The notes below the pieces were generated by a model that did no database searches, had not been told where the DNA came from, and saw nothing but the letters and a program-made list of their open reading frames with translations. A stretch of 64,000 nucleotides of DNA from Yinghuangia elevatio (GTDB lineage Bacteria; Actinomycetota; Actinomycetes; Streptomycetales; Streptomycetaceae), in contig NZ_JBEZFP010000019.1 in NCBI RefSeq assembly GCF_040649515.1, positions 26,621-90,620 on the forward strand. The letters are read 5' to 3'. The position numbers and the translations under genes are program-made. Shown piece by piece: positions 8,115 through 16,644 of this stretch (positions are counted from its first letter, which is position 1; each line of letters begins with the position of its first letter).

Positions 8115-10169
8115 TTACTTGAGCATGATGACCCGGTAGTACGACATGTCCGTGTCGACGGCCCGTCCGAGAATGTCGCGGGTGCGGAGATCCCCGGTCT
8201 TCTCCGCCCCCTGGGCGACGAACATGACGCGTCCGTCCTTCTCGAAGACCACCGGCGCCATCATGAAGCCCTTGGCGTACGCGGCCCTGCCGGGCAGTTC
8301 CTTGAGGTTCGTGATGCTCCCGTCCGCAGCCGAAAACCTCAGCAAGTGCATCGGCTTCGCGGCGCTGGCCTCGAGGACGAGGAGATCCCCGGACTCCTCG
8401 ACACGGATCGGGTACAGCTGCCCCTGCGACTTGAAGCCCACCGACTTCGTCCCCGCTATCGTCTGCGTCCACAGCCGCTCGCCGGTCGCACGGTCAATCG
8501 CATAGATCTGGTTGGGCATAAACGCCCCGACATTGAGCGTCGCGGAACCGTCGCTGCCCGGGACGTAGAGGATCTTGTCGGTCGCCAGTACGGGCGAGGC
8601 CCCCATTATCGCGTCGTTGCTGCCGAGCGCATTGATGACCGGGTGGCCGTCCTTGAGCTGGTATGACTCCTCACCCTTGTCGTCCAGCACGACGACCTTG
8701 GGCGCTTCCCGGCCGAGCGGACTGCCTTCCTTGATCATCACCGGGTCCACCGCGGCGATCGACACCTCGTTCATGAGCGAGCTGGCGGTCGTCTCGTACG
8801 TCCACTTGGGCCGACCGGTGGCGGCGTCCAGTTCACCGAACGAGGTCGGGCCGCGGAAGCCGCAGGTCCACTTGGCGACGAGGCGCGCGCCGCCCACGAC
8901 CTCTTCGATGGAACATCCTTCAGGCAGGGCATCCGCGGCGCTCCACAGGGGCTTGCCGTCGGTGACCTTGTACGCCTGTCCGTCGAAGACCGCCGTGTCA
9001 CCCGACACCGCAATACCGGTGCTCAGCCCCATTCCGGCGAGGCTGGGAGGGAGCTGGAGGTCAGGGTCGTCCTGTGCTGCGACCGCGCTCTTCGCCCAGA
9101 CCTGCTTGCCCGTCTTGAGGTCCACCGCCTCCAGGGAGGAGCAGTTTTGCCCGGTGCCGAAGGCGGCGAGGGCGTACTTCGACGTGCTCTGCGGTGTCAC
9201 GTCGCAGACGAACTCGCCCTTGGGGGACTTGTACTCCCAGACCGTCTTGCCCGACTCCAAGTCGTAGGACACCAGCCGCTGGGCCTCGGCCACCACGACG
9301 GTCGAGTCCGTGAGCCACGCCCCGGTGCGGGCCAGCGGAGCGTCCTTCGGCGTTGCCGGGCCATCCCGGTTCTCGCGGATCGACCACTGGATGTCGCCGG
9401 TCGTCAGCGGGTCCGCGAGACCGCCCGACAGATCCTTGTCCGCCTGCTGGAGAACGCCCGGGACGGCCGCGGCGGCAACCAGCAGCGCGACCACCGCAGA
9501 CGGGAGCAGCACCGACCGGGTGCGCTTGGGCGGGCGAGGCGGGCGCGGGGGCCCAAGATGCAGGTGACGATCGGCACGGGGAGCGTACGCGGCCGCCATC
9601 CCCGGCCGCGAGTCGGCTGGGGCGTAATGGCCCGAGCCGGGGCCGGAGCCGGAACCGTAGGGCACTGGACCCGGCGGCGGCGTCCGCCCAGGACCGCTGT
9701 CTCCGGATCCGAACGGTGGACCCGGCTGGGGAGGAGCCGACGGAGGGCCCCAGGCAGGTGACGGAGCCCAGGCCGCCGCCCCCGCGGCCGCGGGGGTGTC
9801 GACGAAGCCGCCGCCCCCTGACCACTGTGGCTGGCCGCCCTGCGGCGGGACGTGCGGCGCCTGCGGCCCAGCAGGCGGACCGGACGGTGGGGGTCCCCAT
9901 TGCTGACCTGAGTGCCCCTGCGGGGGCGCGTACTGCTGACCCTGCGGCAGTCCCTGTGGGGGGCCGTACTGCTGTCCTGGCCCGGGCTGAGGAACGTTCC
10001 ACTGCTGTCCCTGCGGCGGGCCGGGTGGCTGCGCTGGGGACGGCTGCCATTGCTGATGCCCGCCCCCGCCCTGCGGCGCCGGGGGCTGCCACTGCTGCTG
10101 TCCCTGTTGCGCCTGGTCGTTCGAGCTCTCGTTGTCGTCGGGCACCTGGAAAGGCGGTGGGTTGCTCAC
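8115..10169 (-). CDS. Membrane-anchored PQQ-type beta-propeller protein
   Basis: A 684-residue protein. Residues 1 to about 235 are rich in Pro, Gln and Gly (QQWQPPAPQ-type repeats) and probably disordered inside the cell. One membrane helix follows (SVLLPSAVVALLVAAAAVPG), then a ~420-residue outer domain with propeller-blade motifs such as SYDLESGKTVWEY, VDLKTGKQVWAK, LDAATGRPKWTYE and IDRATGERLWTQ. Domains of this kind bind ligands or proteins rather than PQQ when catalytic residues are lacking. GTG 10167-10169 has a GGAGGG site and overlaps the stop of the upstream small gene (GTGA), so the two form an operon. Role unknown. Confidence 0.8.
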   Translation of the reverse strand: MSNPPPFQVPDDNESSNDQAQQGQQQWQPPAPQGGGGHQQWQPSPAQPPGPPQGQQWNVPQPGPGQQYGPPQGLPQGQQYAPPQGHSGQQWGPPPSGPPAGPQAPHVPPQGGQPQWSGGGGFVDTPAAAGAAAWAPSPAWGPPSAPPQPGPPFGSGDSGPGRTPPPGPVPYGSGSGPGSGHYAPADSRPGMAAAYAPRADRHLHLGPPRPPRPPKRTRSVLLPSAVVALLVAAAAVPGVLQQADKDLSGGLADPLTTGDIQWSIRENRDGPATPKDAPLARTGAWLTDSTVVVAEAQRLVSYDLESGKTVWEYKSPKGEFVCDVTPQSTSKYALAAFGTGQNCSSLEAVDLKTGKQVWAKSAVAAQDDPDLQLPPSLAGMGLSTGIAVSGDTAVFDGQAYKVTDGKPLWSAADALPEGCSIEEVVGGARLVAKWTCGFRGPTSFGELDAATGRPKWTYETTASSLMNEVSIAAVDPVMIKEGSPLGREAPKVVVLDDKGEESYQLKDGHPVINALGSNDAIMGASPVLATDKILYVPGSDGSATLNVGAFMPNQIYAIDRATGERLWTQTIAGTKSVGFKSQGQLYPIRVEESGDLLVLEASAAKPMHLLRFSAADGSITNLKELPGRAAYAKGFMMAPVVFEKDGRVMFVAQGAEKTGDLRTRDILGRAVDTDMSYYRVIMLK

Positions 10170-10477
10170 GACCGCCCTCCAACGGCACCAAGCGCCGGCA
10201 CGACATCGGCGCCGAGCCCTCGCGGGCCCGGCAGTTCGTCCTTGATGAGCGTGGTGTCGGTGTACCCCGACTCCTTGGCGGTGTTGTCCCACCAGAGAAC
10301 CGTGAGGGCTATCGCCGACGCGGACGCGATGGTCACCAAGAGGCCCACGAGCGCGACCAGGAGCTTCCTCGGGCGCGCGGGTCCCCGGTACGGCTGTGGG
10401 GGTGGCGGCTGCGCGGCGCCCCACTGCTGTTGGTGGGGGATACCGCCGTGCGGGCCTGGGGGAGGCGCGTACGACAT
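10166..10477 (-). CDS. Small single-pass membrane protein
   Basis: A 103-residue protein with a Pro/Gln-rich start (MSYAPPPGPHGGIPHQQQ), one membrane helix (KLLVALVGLLVTIASASAIAL) and a short outer tail. It is the first gene of a two-gene operon, and its stop overlaps the start of the propeller protein. The layout copies that of its neighbour (Pro-rich tail then one helix), so the two may work together at the membrane. Family not recognised. Confidence 0.72.
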   Translation of the reverse strand: MSYAPPPGPHGGIPHQQQWGAAQPPPPQPYRGPARPRKLLVALVGLLVTIASASAIALTVLWWDNTAKESGYTDTTLIKDELPGPRGLGADVVPALGAVGGRS

Positions 10478-10680
10478 CGTCGAATCCTGTTCATGGGGGG
10501 GAACGCCGGTCAGTCTCGACACGCTATCGGCAGCAACCCCCCTGCCGCCCAAGTCGGACGCCCCAACCAGTAGTTCTCGCCCGAATCGTCGGCTTTGCCA
10601 CCAAGAAGACCCGCACGGTGCGTCTTCGCGCGTCGGCACAGGTCCGCCCCGCTTCACGGCAGGCGCCGTACGGTTGGGGC

Positions 10681-11625
10681 ATGGTCGACGGTGAGGGTTA
10701 TGTAGCGGGCACGAACCGGGTGGACGCGGCGGATGTCGCGGTGGTCCTGGGGCTTGCGGAGGAGGCCGCGCGGGTGGACGGGGCCGCGCCGCTGTCCGAG
10801 CAGACGCGGCTGGAGCTGCGGCACGGGGCGCCCGGTGCGCGCGAGTTGCTGTTGCGGGTGCGGGACGAGGTCGCCGGGTACGCGCACTTGGACGTGTCGG
10901 ACCCGCACGACGGGCCTTCCGGCGAGTTGTTCGTGGCACCGGGCGCGCGGGGCAAGGGGTACGGCAGGCTGCTCGTGCAAGCGCTGCTGGACGAGGCCCG
11001 GCAGCGCGAGGGGAGCGGGCGGCTGCGGGTGTGGGCGCACGGGAAGCAGGCCGCCGCGGAGCGCTTGGCGGCGGAGCTCGGCTTCAGCGCGTTCCGCGAG
11101 CTGTGGCAGATGCGCCGCGCGGTCGACCTGCCGGTGCCGGAGACGCAGCCGCCGCCCGGGGTGACGGTACGCACGTTCGTCCCCGGCCAGGACGACGACG
11201 CCTGGCTCGCGCTCAACGCGAAGGCGTTCGCGCATCACCCCGAGCAGGGCTCCTGGACGCATGACGACCTGCGCCGCCGCATCGCGGAGCCGTGGTTCGA
11301 CCCGACGGGGTTCTTCCTGGCCGAGGACGCCGACGGCCGGCTGGTCGGGTTCCACTGGACAAAAGTGCACCCGGCCACCGCCGCCGAGGGCCCGCTCGGC
11401 GAGGTGTACGTGGTGGGTGTGGACCCGTCCGCGCAGGGCAGTGGACTCGGCAAGGCACTCACCGCAGTCGGCCTCACCCATCTGGCCCAGACCGAAGCCG
11501 ACGGCGCGCCGCTCGCCGAGGTCCTCCTGTACGTCGACGCGGACAACGAGGCGGCGGTCGCCGTCTACACCCGTCTGGGCTTCCGTGTGCATACCGTGGA
11601 TGTGATGTACCGGCACCAGGACTGA
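10681..11625 (+). CDS. mshD: Mycothiol synthase
   Basis: MshD acetylates Cys-GlcN-Ins with acetyl-CoA, the last step of mycothiol synthesis, in the cytoplasm. The 314 residues contain two GNAT domains. The N-terminal one carries VAPGARGKGYGRLLVQALL. The C-terminal one begins at VTVRTFVPGQDDDAWLALN and carries the MshD-typical NAKAFAHHPEQGSWTHDD and WFDPTGFFLAED, then VVGVDPSAQGSGLGKAL. Length matches the family. It is divergent from the small membrane protein operon and upstream of ppk, and its presence marks the host as an actinobacterium. Confidence 0.93.
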   Translation: MVDGEGYVAGTNRVDAADVAVVLGLAEEAARVDGAAPLSEQTRLELRHGAPGARELLLRVRDEVAGYAHLDVSDPHDGPSGELFVAPGARGKGYGRLLVQALLDEARQREGSGRLRVWAHGKQAAAERLAAELGFSAFRELWQMRRAVDLPVPETQPPPGVTVRTFVPGQDDDAWLALNAKAFAHHPEQGSWTHDDLRRRIAEPWFDPTGFFLAEDADGRLVGFHWTKVHPATAAEGPLGEVYVVGVDPSAQGSGLGKALTAVGLTHLAQTEADGAPLAEVLLYVDADNEAAVAVYTRLGFRVHTVDVMYRHQD

Positions 11626-11712
11626 ACCCGGGCGCTTTGCGGCGGCACTCCGGTTTCCGGGGCGTCGTTTCGTATTTACCGTGGAGACACCGATCCCCGG
11701 GAGGATGATCAG

Positions 11713-13905
11713 ATGACCGCCGATCTGCCCGCATCCGCCCGCACCCGCCACCTCGCGGTGGCCCCCGTACCCGAAGACGGCGACGGCTCGGCGAACCTCG
11801 TGGGTCCGGCGGTCGCCGTCGTCGGCGCGCGCGCCGACGAGACCGACCTGCCCGCCGACCGCTTCCTCGACCGCGAGGGCAGTTGGCTGGCGTTCAACGA
11901 ACGTGTGCTCGAGCTGGCCGAGGACCCCACGACACCGCTGCTGGAGCGCGCCCGGTTCCTGGCGATCTTCGCGTCCAACCTGGACGAGTTCTTCATGGTG
12001 CGCGTCGCGGGTCTCAAGCGCCGCATCGCGACCGGCATGGCGGTACGCGCCGCGAGCGGCCTGCAGCCGCGCGAGGTGCTGGAGAGCATCTGGTCGCGCA
12101 GCCGCGGCCTGATGGCCCGGCACGCCACGTGCTTCCACCACGACGTCCTGCCCGCGCTCGCGGACGCCGAGATCGAGCTGCTGCGCTGGGACGACCTGAC
12201 CGAGGGCGAGCACCAGTCCCTCTACACGCTCTTCCGCGAGCGCATCTTCCCGGTGCTGACGCCGCTGGCCGTCGACCCCGCGCATCCGTTCCCGTACATC
12301 TCGGGGCTGTCGCTCAACCTCGCGGTCGTCGTCCGCAATCCGCGCTCGGGCAACCAGCACTTCGCCCGCGTCAAGGTGCCCCCGCTGCTGCCCCGGTTCG
12401 TCGAGGTCTCCCCCGCGCGCTTCGTGCCGCTGGAGGACGTCATCGCGGCACATCTCGGCGACCTCTTCCCCGGCATGGAGATCCTGGGCCGCCACACCTT
12501 CCGGGTCACCCGCAACGAGGACCTGGAGGTCGAGGAGGACGACGCCGAGAACCTCCTCCAGGCCCTCGAACGCGAGCTGATGCGCCGCCGGTTCGGGCCG
12601 CCGGTACGCCTGGAGGTCGCCGAGACGATCGACCCGCACGTCCTCGACCTGCTGGTACGCGAGCTCGGCGTGGGCGAGAAGGAGGTCTATCCGCTGCCCG
12701 GCCCGCTCGACCTGACCGGGTTGCACGCGATCGCAGACCTGGACCGCCCGGAGCTGAAGTACCGCAAGTTCATCGCCGGGACCCACCGCGACCTCGCCGA
12801 GGTGGAGACCGCGCACTCCGCCGACGTGTTCGCCGCGATGCGCAGGCGCGACGTGCTGGTGCACCACCCGTACGACTCGTTCGCCACCTCGGTGCAGGCG
12901 TTCCTGGAGCAGGCCGCCGCCGACCCGCACGTGCTGGCCATCAAGCAGACTCTGTACCGCACGTCCGGCGACTCCCCGATAGTCGACGCGCTCATCGACG
13001 CCGCCGAGTCGGGTAAGCAGGTCCTGGTCCTGGTCGAGCTGAAGGCCCGGTTCGACGAGAGCAACAACATCGAGTGGGCGCGCAAGCTCGAGCAGGCCGG
13101 CTGCCACGTCGTGCACGGCGTCGTCGGCCTCAAGACGCACTGCAAGCTGTCGCTCGTGGTCCGCCAGGAAGGCGACACGCTGCGTCGCTACTGCCACATC
13201 GGCACCGGCAACTACAACCCGAAGACCGCGCGGCTGTACGAGGACATGGGCCTGCTGACCGTCGACCCCCAGGTCGGCGAGGACATGTCGAACCTGTTCA
13301 ACCGGCTGTCCGGCTACTCGCGCGCGCAGACCTTCCGCCGCCTGCTGGTGGCCCCCCACTCGCTGCGCAACGGGCTCGTCGAGCGCATCCAGCGCGAGGT
13401 GGCCCACCACGAGCAGGGTCTGCCGGCGTACATCCGCCTCAAGTCCAATTCGATCGTCGACGAGACAGTTGTGGACGCGCTGTACCGCGCGTCGCAAGCA
13501 GGCGTACCGGTCGACCTGTGGATCCGCGGCATCTGCGCGCTGCGCCCGGGTGTACGCGGTCTCTCGGAGAACATCCGGGTGCGCAGCGTCCTCGGCCGCT
13601 TCCTCGAACACTCGCGCGTATGGGTCTTCGCGAACGGCGGCGAGCCGGAAGTGTGGATCGGCAGCGCGGATCTCATGCACCGAAACCTTGACCGCCGAGT
13701 GGAGGCCGCGGTACGTCTGAGCGGCCGACACCGGGACCAGATCGCCGAATTCGTCGACCTCGGCATGTCCGACGAGACCGCTTCATGGCATCTGGGCCCC
13801 GATGGGACGTGGACGCGGCACGCCACGGCCCCCGACGGCACCGTGCTGCGCGACGTGCAGGACCACCTCATAGAACTGAGGAGGCGACGGCGTGGGCCGG
13901 AGTGA
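11713..13905 (+). CDS. ppk: Polyphosphate kinase 1
   Basis: Ppk reversibly moves the gamma phosphate of ATP to polyphosphate chains. The 730 residues carry the N-terminal domain (FLDREGSWLAFNERVLELA, then NLDEFFMVRVAGLKRR). The two phospholipase-D-like catalytic lobes hold His476 (GLKTHCKLSLVVR), the likely phosphorylated residue, and His656 (GSADLMHRNLDRR). Length is normal for actinobacterial Ppk. The next gene, encoding a CHAD protein, starts 14 bases before its stop. Pst transporter genes lie just beyond, so polyphosphate synthesis and phosphate uptake are physically linked. Confidence 0.96.
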   Translation: MTADLPASARTRHLAVAPVPEDGDGSANLVGPAVAVVGARADETDLPADRFLDREGSWLAFNERVLELAEDPTTPLLERARFLAIFASNLDEFFMVRVAGLKRRIATGMAVRAASGLQPREVLESIWSRSRGLMARHATCFHHDVLPALADAEIELLRWDDLTEGEHQSLYTLFRERIFPVLTPLAVDPAHPFPYISGLSLNLAVVVRNPRSGNQHFARVKVPPLLPRFVEVSPARFVPLEDVIAAHLGDLFPGMEILGRHTFRVTRNEDLEVEEDDAENLLQALERELMRRRFGPPVRLEVAETIDPHVLDLLVRELGVGEKEVYPLPGPLDLTGLHAIADLDRPELKYRKFIAGTHRDLAEVETAHSADVFAAMRRRDVLVHHPYDSFATSVQAFLEQAAADPHVLAIKQTLYRTSGDSPIVDALIDAAESGKQVLVLVELKARFDESNNIEWARKLEQAGCHVVHGVVGLKTHCKLSLVVRQEGDTLRRYCHIGTGNYNPKTARLYEDMGLLTVDPQVGEDMSNLFNRLSGYSRAQTFRRLLVAPHSLRNGLVERIQREVAHHEQGLPAYIRLKSNSIVDETVVDALYRASQAGVPVDLWIRGICALRPGVRGLSENIRVRSVLGRFLEHSRVWVFANGGEPEVWIGSADLMHRNLDRRVEAAVRLSGRHRDQIAEFVDLGMSDETASWHLGPDGTWTRHATAPDGTVLRDVQDHLIELRRRRRGPE

Positions 13906-15385
13906 ACGGCAGGTCAAGGACGGCACCGACAGCGCGGAGACGACCGGGGGCGCAGGCACCGGAGACACCCGGAGCCCCCGGAAGAGCGACCGGACCGGCA
14001 GGTCCGGCGGAACCGACGGGAACGGCAAGACCGACAAGGCCGCCACGGGCGGCAAGGACTCCAAGGGCCCCAAGGGTCCCAAAGGCGCCAAGCCCGGGAA
14101 GGCCGACGGGGCGGGCGGCACCGAGAAGCGTCGGCGCACGGCCAAGAGGGCGGCCGAAGCGCTGAGCGTGAGTCCGGATGCGGCGGAGGCACCCGCCGCG
14201 CTGCCGAGTCCGGGTACCCCGGAGGCACTGCACACACCGAAGACGCCGGATGATTCGGCCGCGCCGAGCGCTCCGAATCCCGAGGTTGCCGCCCGGCTCC
14301 CCCGGCCCAGGTCCGATCCGGACGCCCCACCGCGCGCGGACACAGAGCCCGCGATTGCGGAGCCTGCGGTTACCGAGCCCGTAGTCGCGGGGCCCGCGGT
14401 TACCGAGCCCGCAGTCGCGGACCCCGCAGCCCTGGAACCGCCTTTCGCCCCCGTGTCCTTCCCGCCACGCACCGCGGGCGACGTACTCCTCGACCACCTG
14501 CGCGCGGAGGCGGCCGAGTTCCTGGCCCAGGCGCCGCGCGTACGCGAAGGCGGCGAGGACGCGGCGCACCGCATGCGGGTCGCCGCGCGCCGCATGCGCA
14601 GCGCGCTGCGTACCTGCAAGTCGCTGGTCGAACCGGGGCCCGCGCAGGCGCTGTCACTCGAACTGCGCTGGGCCGCCGACTCACTGGCCGGCGAACGCGA
14701 CAACGAAGTTCTGCTGGAACGCCTGCTCGCGGCCTTCGAGACGCTGCCGGCGCGTTCCGGTACGCCTCGTGCCCGCGCCGCGGTCGAGCGCCGCCTGCGC
14801 GGCGGACTCTCGTCCGGCCACACCACGGCACTGCGCGCCATCGACTCGCCGGACTTCCGCACACTCGGCGAGCAGCTCTCCGAGCCGGGACTCGGTCTGG
14901 AGTTCACCCGCCAGGCCGCCCGGCCCGCCGCCAAGACCGTGCCACGGCTTGCGGCCAAGGCGTTCCGCATCCTGGCGACCGGCGCGGAGGCACTGCCTCT
15001 CGCGCACGCCGCCGTCGCGTACAACACCCCCGTCCCATTGTCGGGCGAGGACGACGAGGCGTGGCACCGCGTGCGCATCCTGGGCAAACGGGCCAGGTAC
15101 GCCGCCGACCTGTGCGCACCCGAGTTCGGCGCCTCGGCGAAGAGCCTGGCCAAGCGCATGAAGGCGGTCACCGAGTCGCTCGGAACGCACCAGGACGCCG
15201 CACTCGCGGCAGAGGTGGTCCGCGAACTGGCGTTGTCACCGCGTCTCGGCGGGGCGGCGGCGTTCGTCCTGGGCGAGTTGTACACGGTGCAGCGTTTCGC
15301 CGTCGCCGAGGCGCGCTTCACCTTCGCCTCGGTGTGGCCGCCCTTGCGCGATCGGCTCGACGAGGTGGAGCTGTGGGGCTCCTGA
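13892..15385 (+). CDS. CHAD-domain protein (polyphosphate-binding)
   Basis: A 497-residue protein whose C-terminal ~300 residues form a CHAD domain, an all-helical fold with conserved His and basic residues known to bind polyphosphate. Visible signatures are HRMRVAARRMRSALRTCKS and WHRVRILGKRARYAADLC. The first ~185 residues are low complexity, rich in Gly, Lys, Pro, Ala and Glu, with imperfect VTEP(A/V)VA repeats near 14345-14430. GTG 13892 lies inside ppk, a 14-base overlap that implies coupled translation. Together this suggests a protein that binds or localises polyphosphate granules; that last step is inference. Confidence 0.9.
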   Translation: MGRSERQVKDGTDSAETTGGAGTGDTRSPRKSDRTGRSGGTDGNGKTDKAATGGKDSKGPKGPKGAKPGKADGAGGTEKRRRTAKRAAEALSVSPDAAEAPAALPSPGTPEALHTPKTPDDSAAPSAPNPEVAARLPRPRSDPDAPPRADTEPAIAEPAVTEPVVAGPAVTEPAVADPAALEPPFAPVSFPPRTAGDVLLDHLRAEAAEFLAQAPRVREGGEDAAHRMRVAARRMRSALRTCKSLVEPGPAQALSLELRWAADSLAGERDNEVLLERLLAAFETLPARSGTPRARAAVERRLRGGLSSGHTTALRAIDSPDFRTLGEQLSEPGLGLEFTRQAARPAAKTVPRLAAKAFRILATGAEALPLAHAAVAYNTPVPLSGEDDEAWHRVRILGKRARYAADLCAPEFGASAKSLAKRMKAVTESLGTHQDAALAAEVVRELALSPRLGGAAAFVLGELYTVQRFAVAEARFTFASVWPPLRDRLDEVELWGS

Positions 15386-16341
15386 GCGGACTGGGGCGGT
15401 CGGCCGACCCACCCTCGCCCGAGCGGCTGCGCACCCCGGTGCACGCCGCCGGGGCCGTGCTGTGGCGACCCGCGGAACGCGGCGGGCGTGCCGGTGCCGG
15501 TGCCGGCATCGAAGTCGCGCTGGTCCACCGCCCCAAGTACGACGACTGGTCCCTTCCCAAGGGCAAGGTCGAGTCCGGCGAACACGCCGCGGCCGCGGCG
15601 GTGCGCGAAGTCGGCGAGGAGACCGGCTTCGCGTGCGCGCTCGGCCGCGAGCTGGGAGTGCAGTCCTATGCGGTCGGGGAGCGCCTGAAGCTGGTGCGCT
15701 ACTGGGCCGCCGAGGCACGCGGCGGGCGGTTCACCGCCAATCGGGAGGTGGACCGCATCGCGTGGCTGTCGCCGGACGACGCGGGCACGCTGATGTCGTA
15801 CGGCCGCGACGTCCAACTGCTGGTGTCGCTGACCTCCCGGCCGCACGCCACCGCGCCGGTGATCGTGCTGCGGCACTGCGGCGCCGTGGCCCGTACGAGC
15901 CACCGCGACGGCGACGCCGACCGGCCGCTGACCGCCGCCGGCCGCCTGCAGGCGGCCGCACTCGGCGACATCCTGGCGGCGTACGGGCCGGCCGCCGTGC
16001 TGAGTTCGCCGTCGCTGCGCTGCCTGGAGTCGGTGGACCCGTACTGCCGCCGCGCGGGCGTCGCGGTCGAGGTGGTGCCGGCGCTGTCCGAGGAGGGCCA
16101 CGCGGACCGGCCGGACGCGGCCGGCGAACTCCTCAAGGTGCTCGTCGCGCAGAGCGCTCCGGTGATCATCTGCACGCACCGCCCGGTGCTGCCGTCGCTG
16201 CTGCGCTCGGTGGGGCGGGCGGGGCAGCCCGGGAGGGACCCCAACGAGCTGCTCCTGCCCGGCGAATTCCTGGCCTTGCACACCGCGGCCGGAGTCGTGG
16301 TCGCGGCGGATCGTCACGCCCCGTATCCGACGGAGCGGTGA
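15373..16341 (+). CDS. Nudix hydrolase fused to histidine-phosphatase domain (MutT1-like)
   Basis: A 322-residue fusion. Residues ~20-155 form a Nudix domain with the Nudix box spread over GKVESGEHAAAAAVREVGEE, for hydrolysis of nucleoside diphosphates linked to other groups. Residues ~170-320 resemble the SixA/phosphoglycerate-mutase phosphatase fold (VIVLRHCGAVART, LSSPSLRCLESV, ICTHRPVLPSLL). The phosphatase motif reads RHC instead of the usual RHG or RHA. Mycobacterial MutT1 has the same two domains, acts on 8-oxo-dGTP and diadenosine polyphosphates, and also sits beside ppk. The GTG at 15373 overlaps the CHAD gene by 13 bases. Confidence 0.88.
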   Translation: MGLLSGLGRSADPPSPERLRTPVHAAGAVLWRPAERGGRAGAGAGIEVALVHRPKYDDWSLPKGKVESGEHAAAAAVREVGEETGFACALGRELGVQSYAVGERLKLVRYWAAEARGGRFTANREVDRIAWLSPDDAGTLMSYGRDVQLLVSLTSRPHATAPVIVLRHCGAVARTSHRDGDADRPLTAAGRLQAAALGDILAAYGPAAVLSSPSLRCLESVDPYCRRAGVAVEVVPALSEEGHADRPDAAGELLKVLVAQSAPVIICTHRPVLPSLLRSVGRAGQPGRDPNELLLPGEFLALHTAAGVVVAADRHAPYPTER

Positions 16342-16525
16342 GTGTCGGAATGACCGCCCGGCGGTCAAGAAACGGACACAGCGGGCGGAACGGTGGGCCC
16401 GACAACTTTGAACTCCCCGTTAACGCCTTCTGACATTTCCGATAAACCCGCAGGTCAGAGCACTGCCATCAAGTCAGTTGGGGATGAAACGCGCCCGCGG
16501 GCTGATCGTCTGATGGCCCGCCTGT

Positions 16526-16569
16526 GTTCATGCCGGGTTCACTTTCCCCCGCCGTTCGCTTCACACGTG
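16526..16569 (+). promoter_or_regulatory. PHO box (PhoP operator) upstream of pstS
   Basis: Four successive 11-base units are GTTCATGCCGG, GTTCACTTTCC, CCCGCCGTTCG (degenerate) and CTTCACACGTG. The Streptomyces PhoP operator is made of 11-base direct repeats of the GTTCACC type, so this is a good match. It lies about 75-120 bases before pstS. PhoP would switch the pst operon on under phosphate limitation. Confidence 0.75.
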
Positions 16570-16644
16570 CGACCTAACGTCGGCATCGACGGTGACCGAC
16601 GTGGTCATCGCAGAGGCTCTTTGAAGCAACCGGAAGGAACAGCC

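Noticed and set aside
10654..13731. 1025-codon minus-strand ORF
   Set aside because: It mirrors mshD and ppk; no domain is recognisable in its translation.
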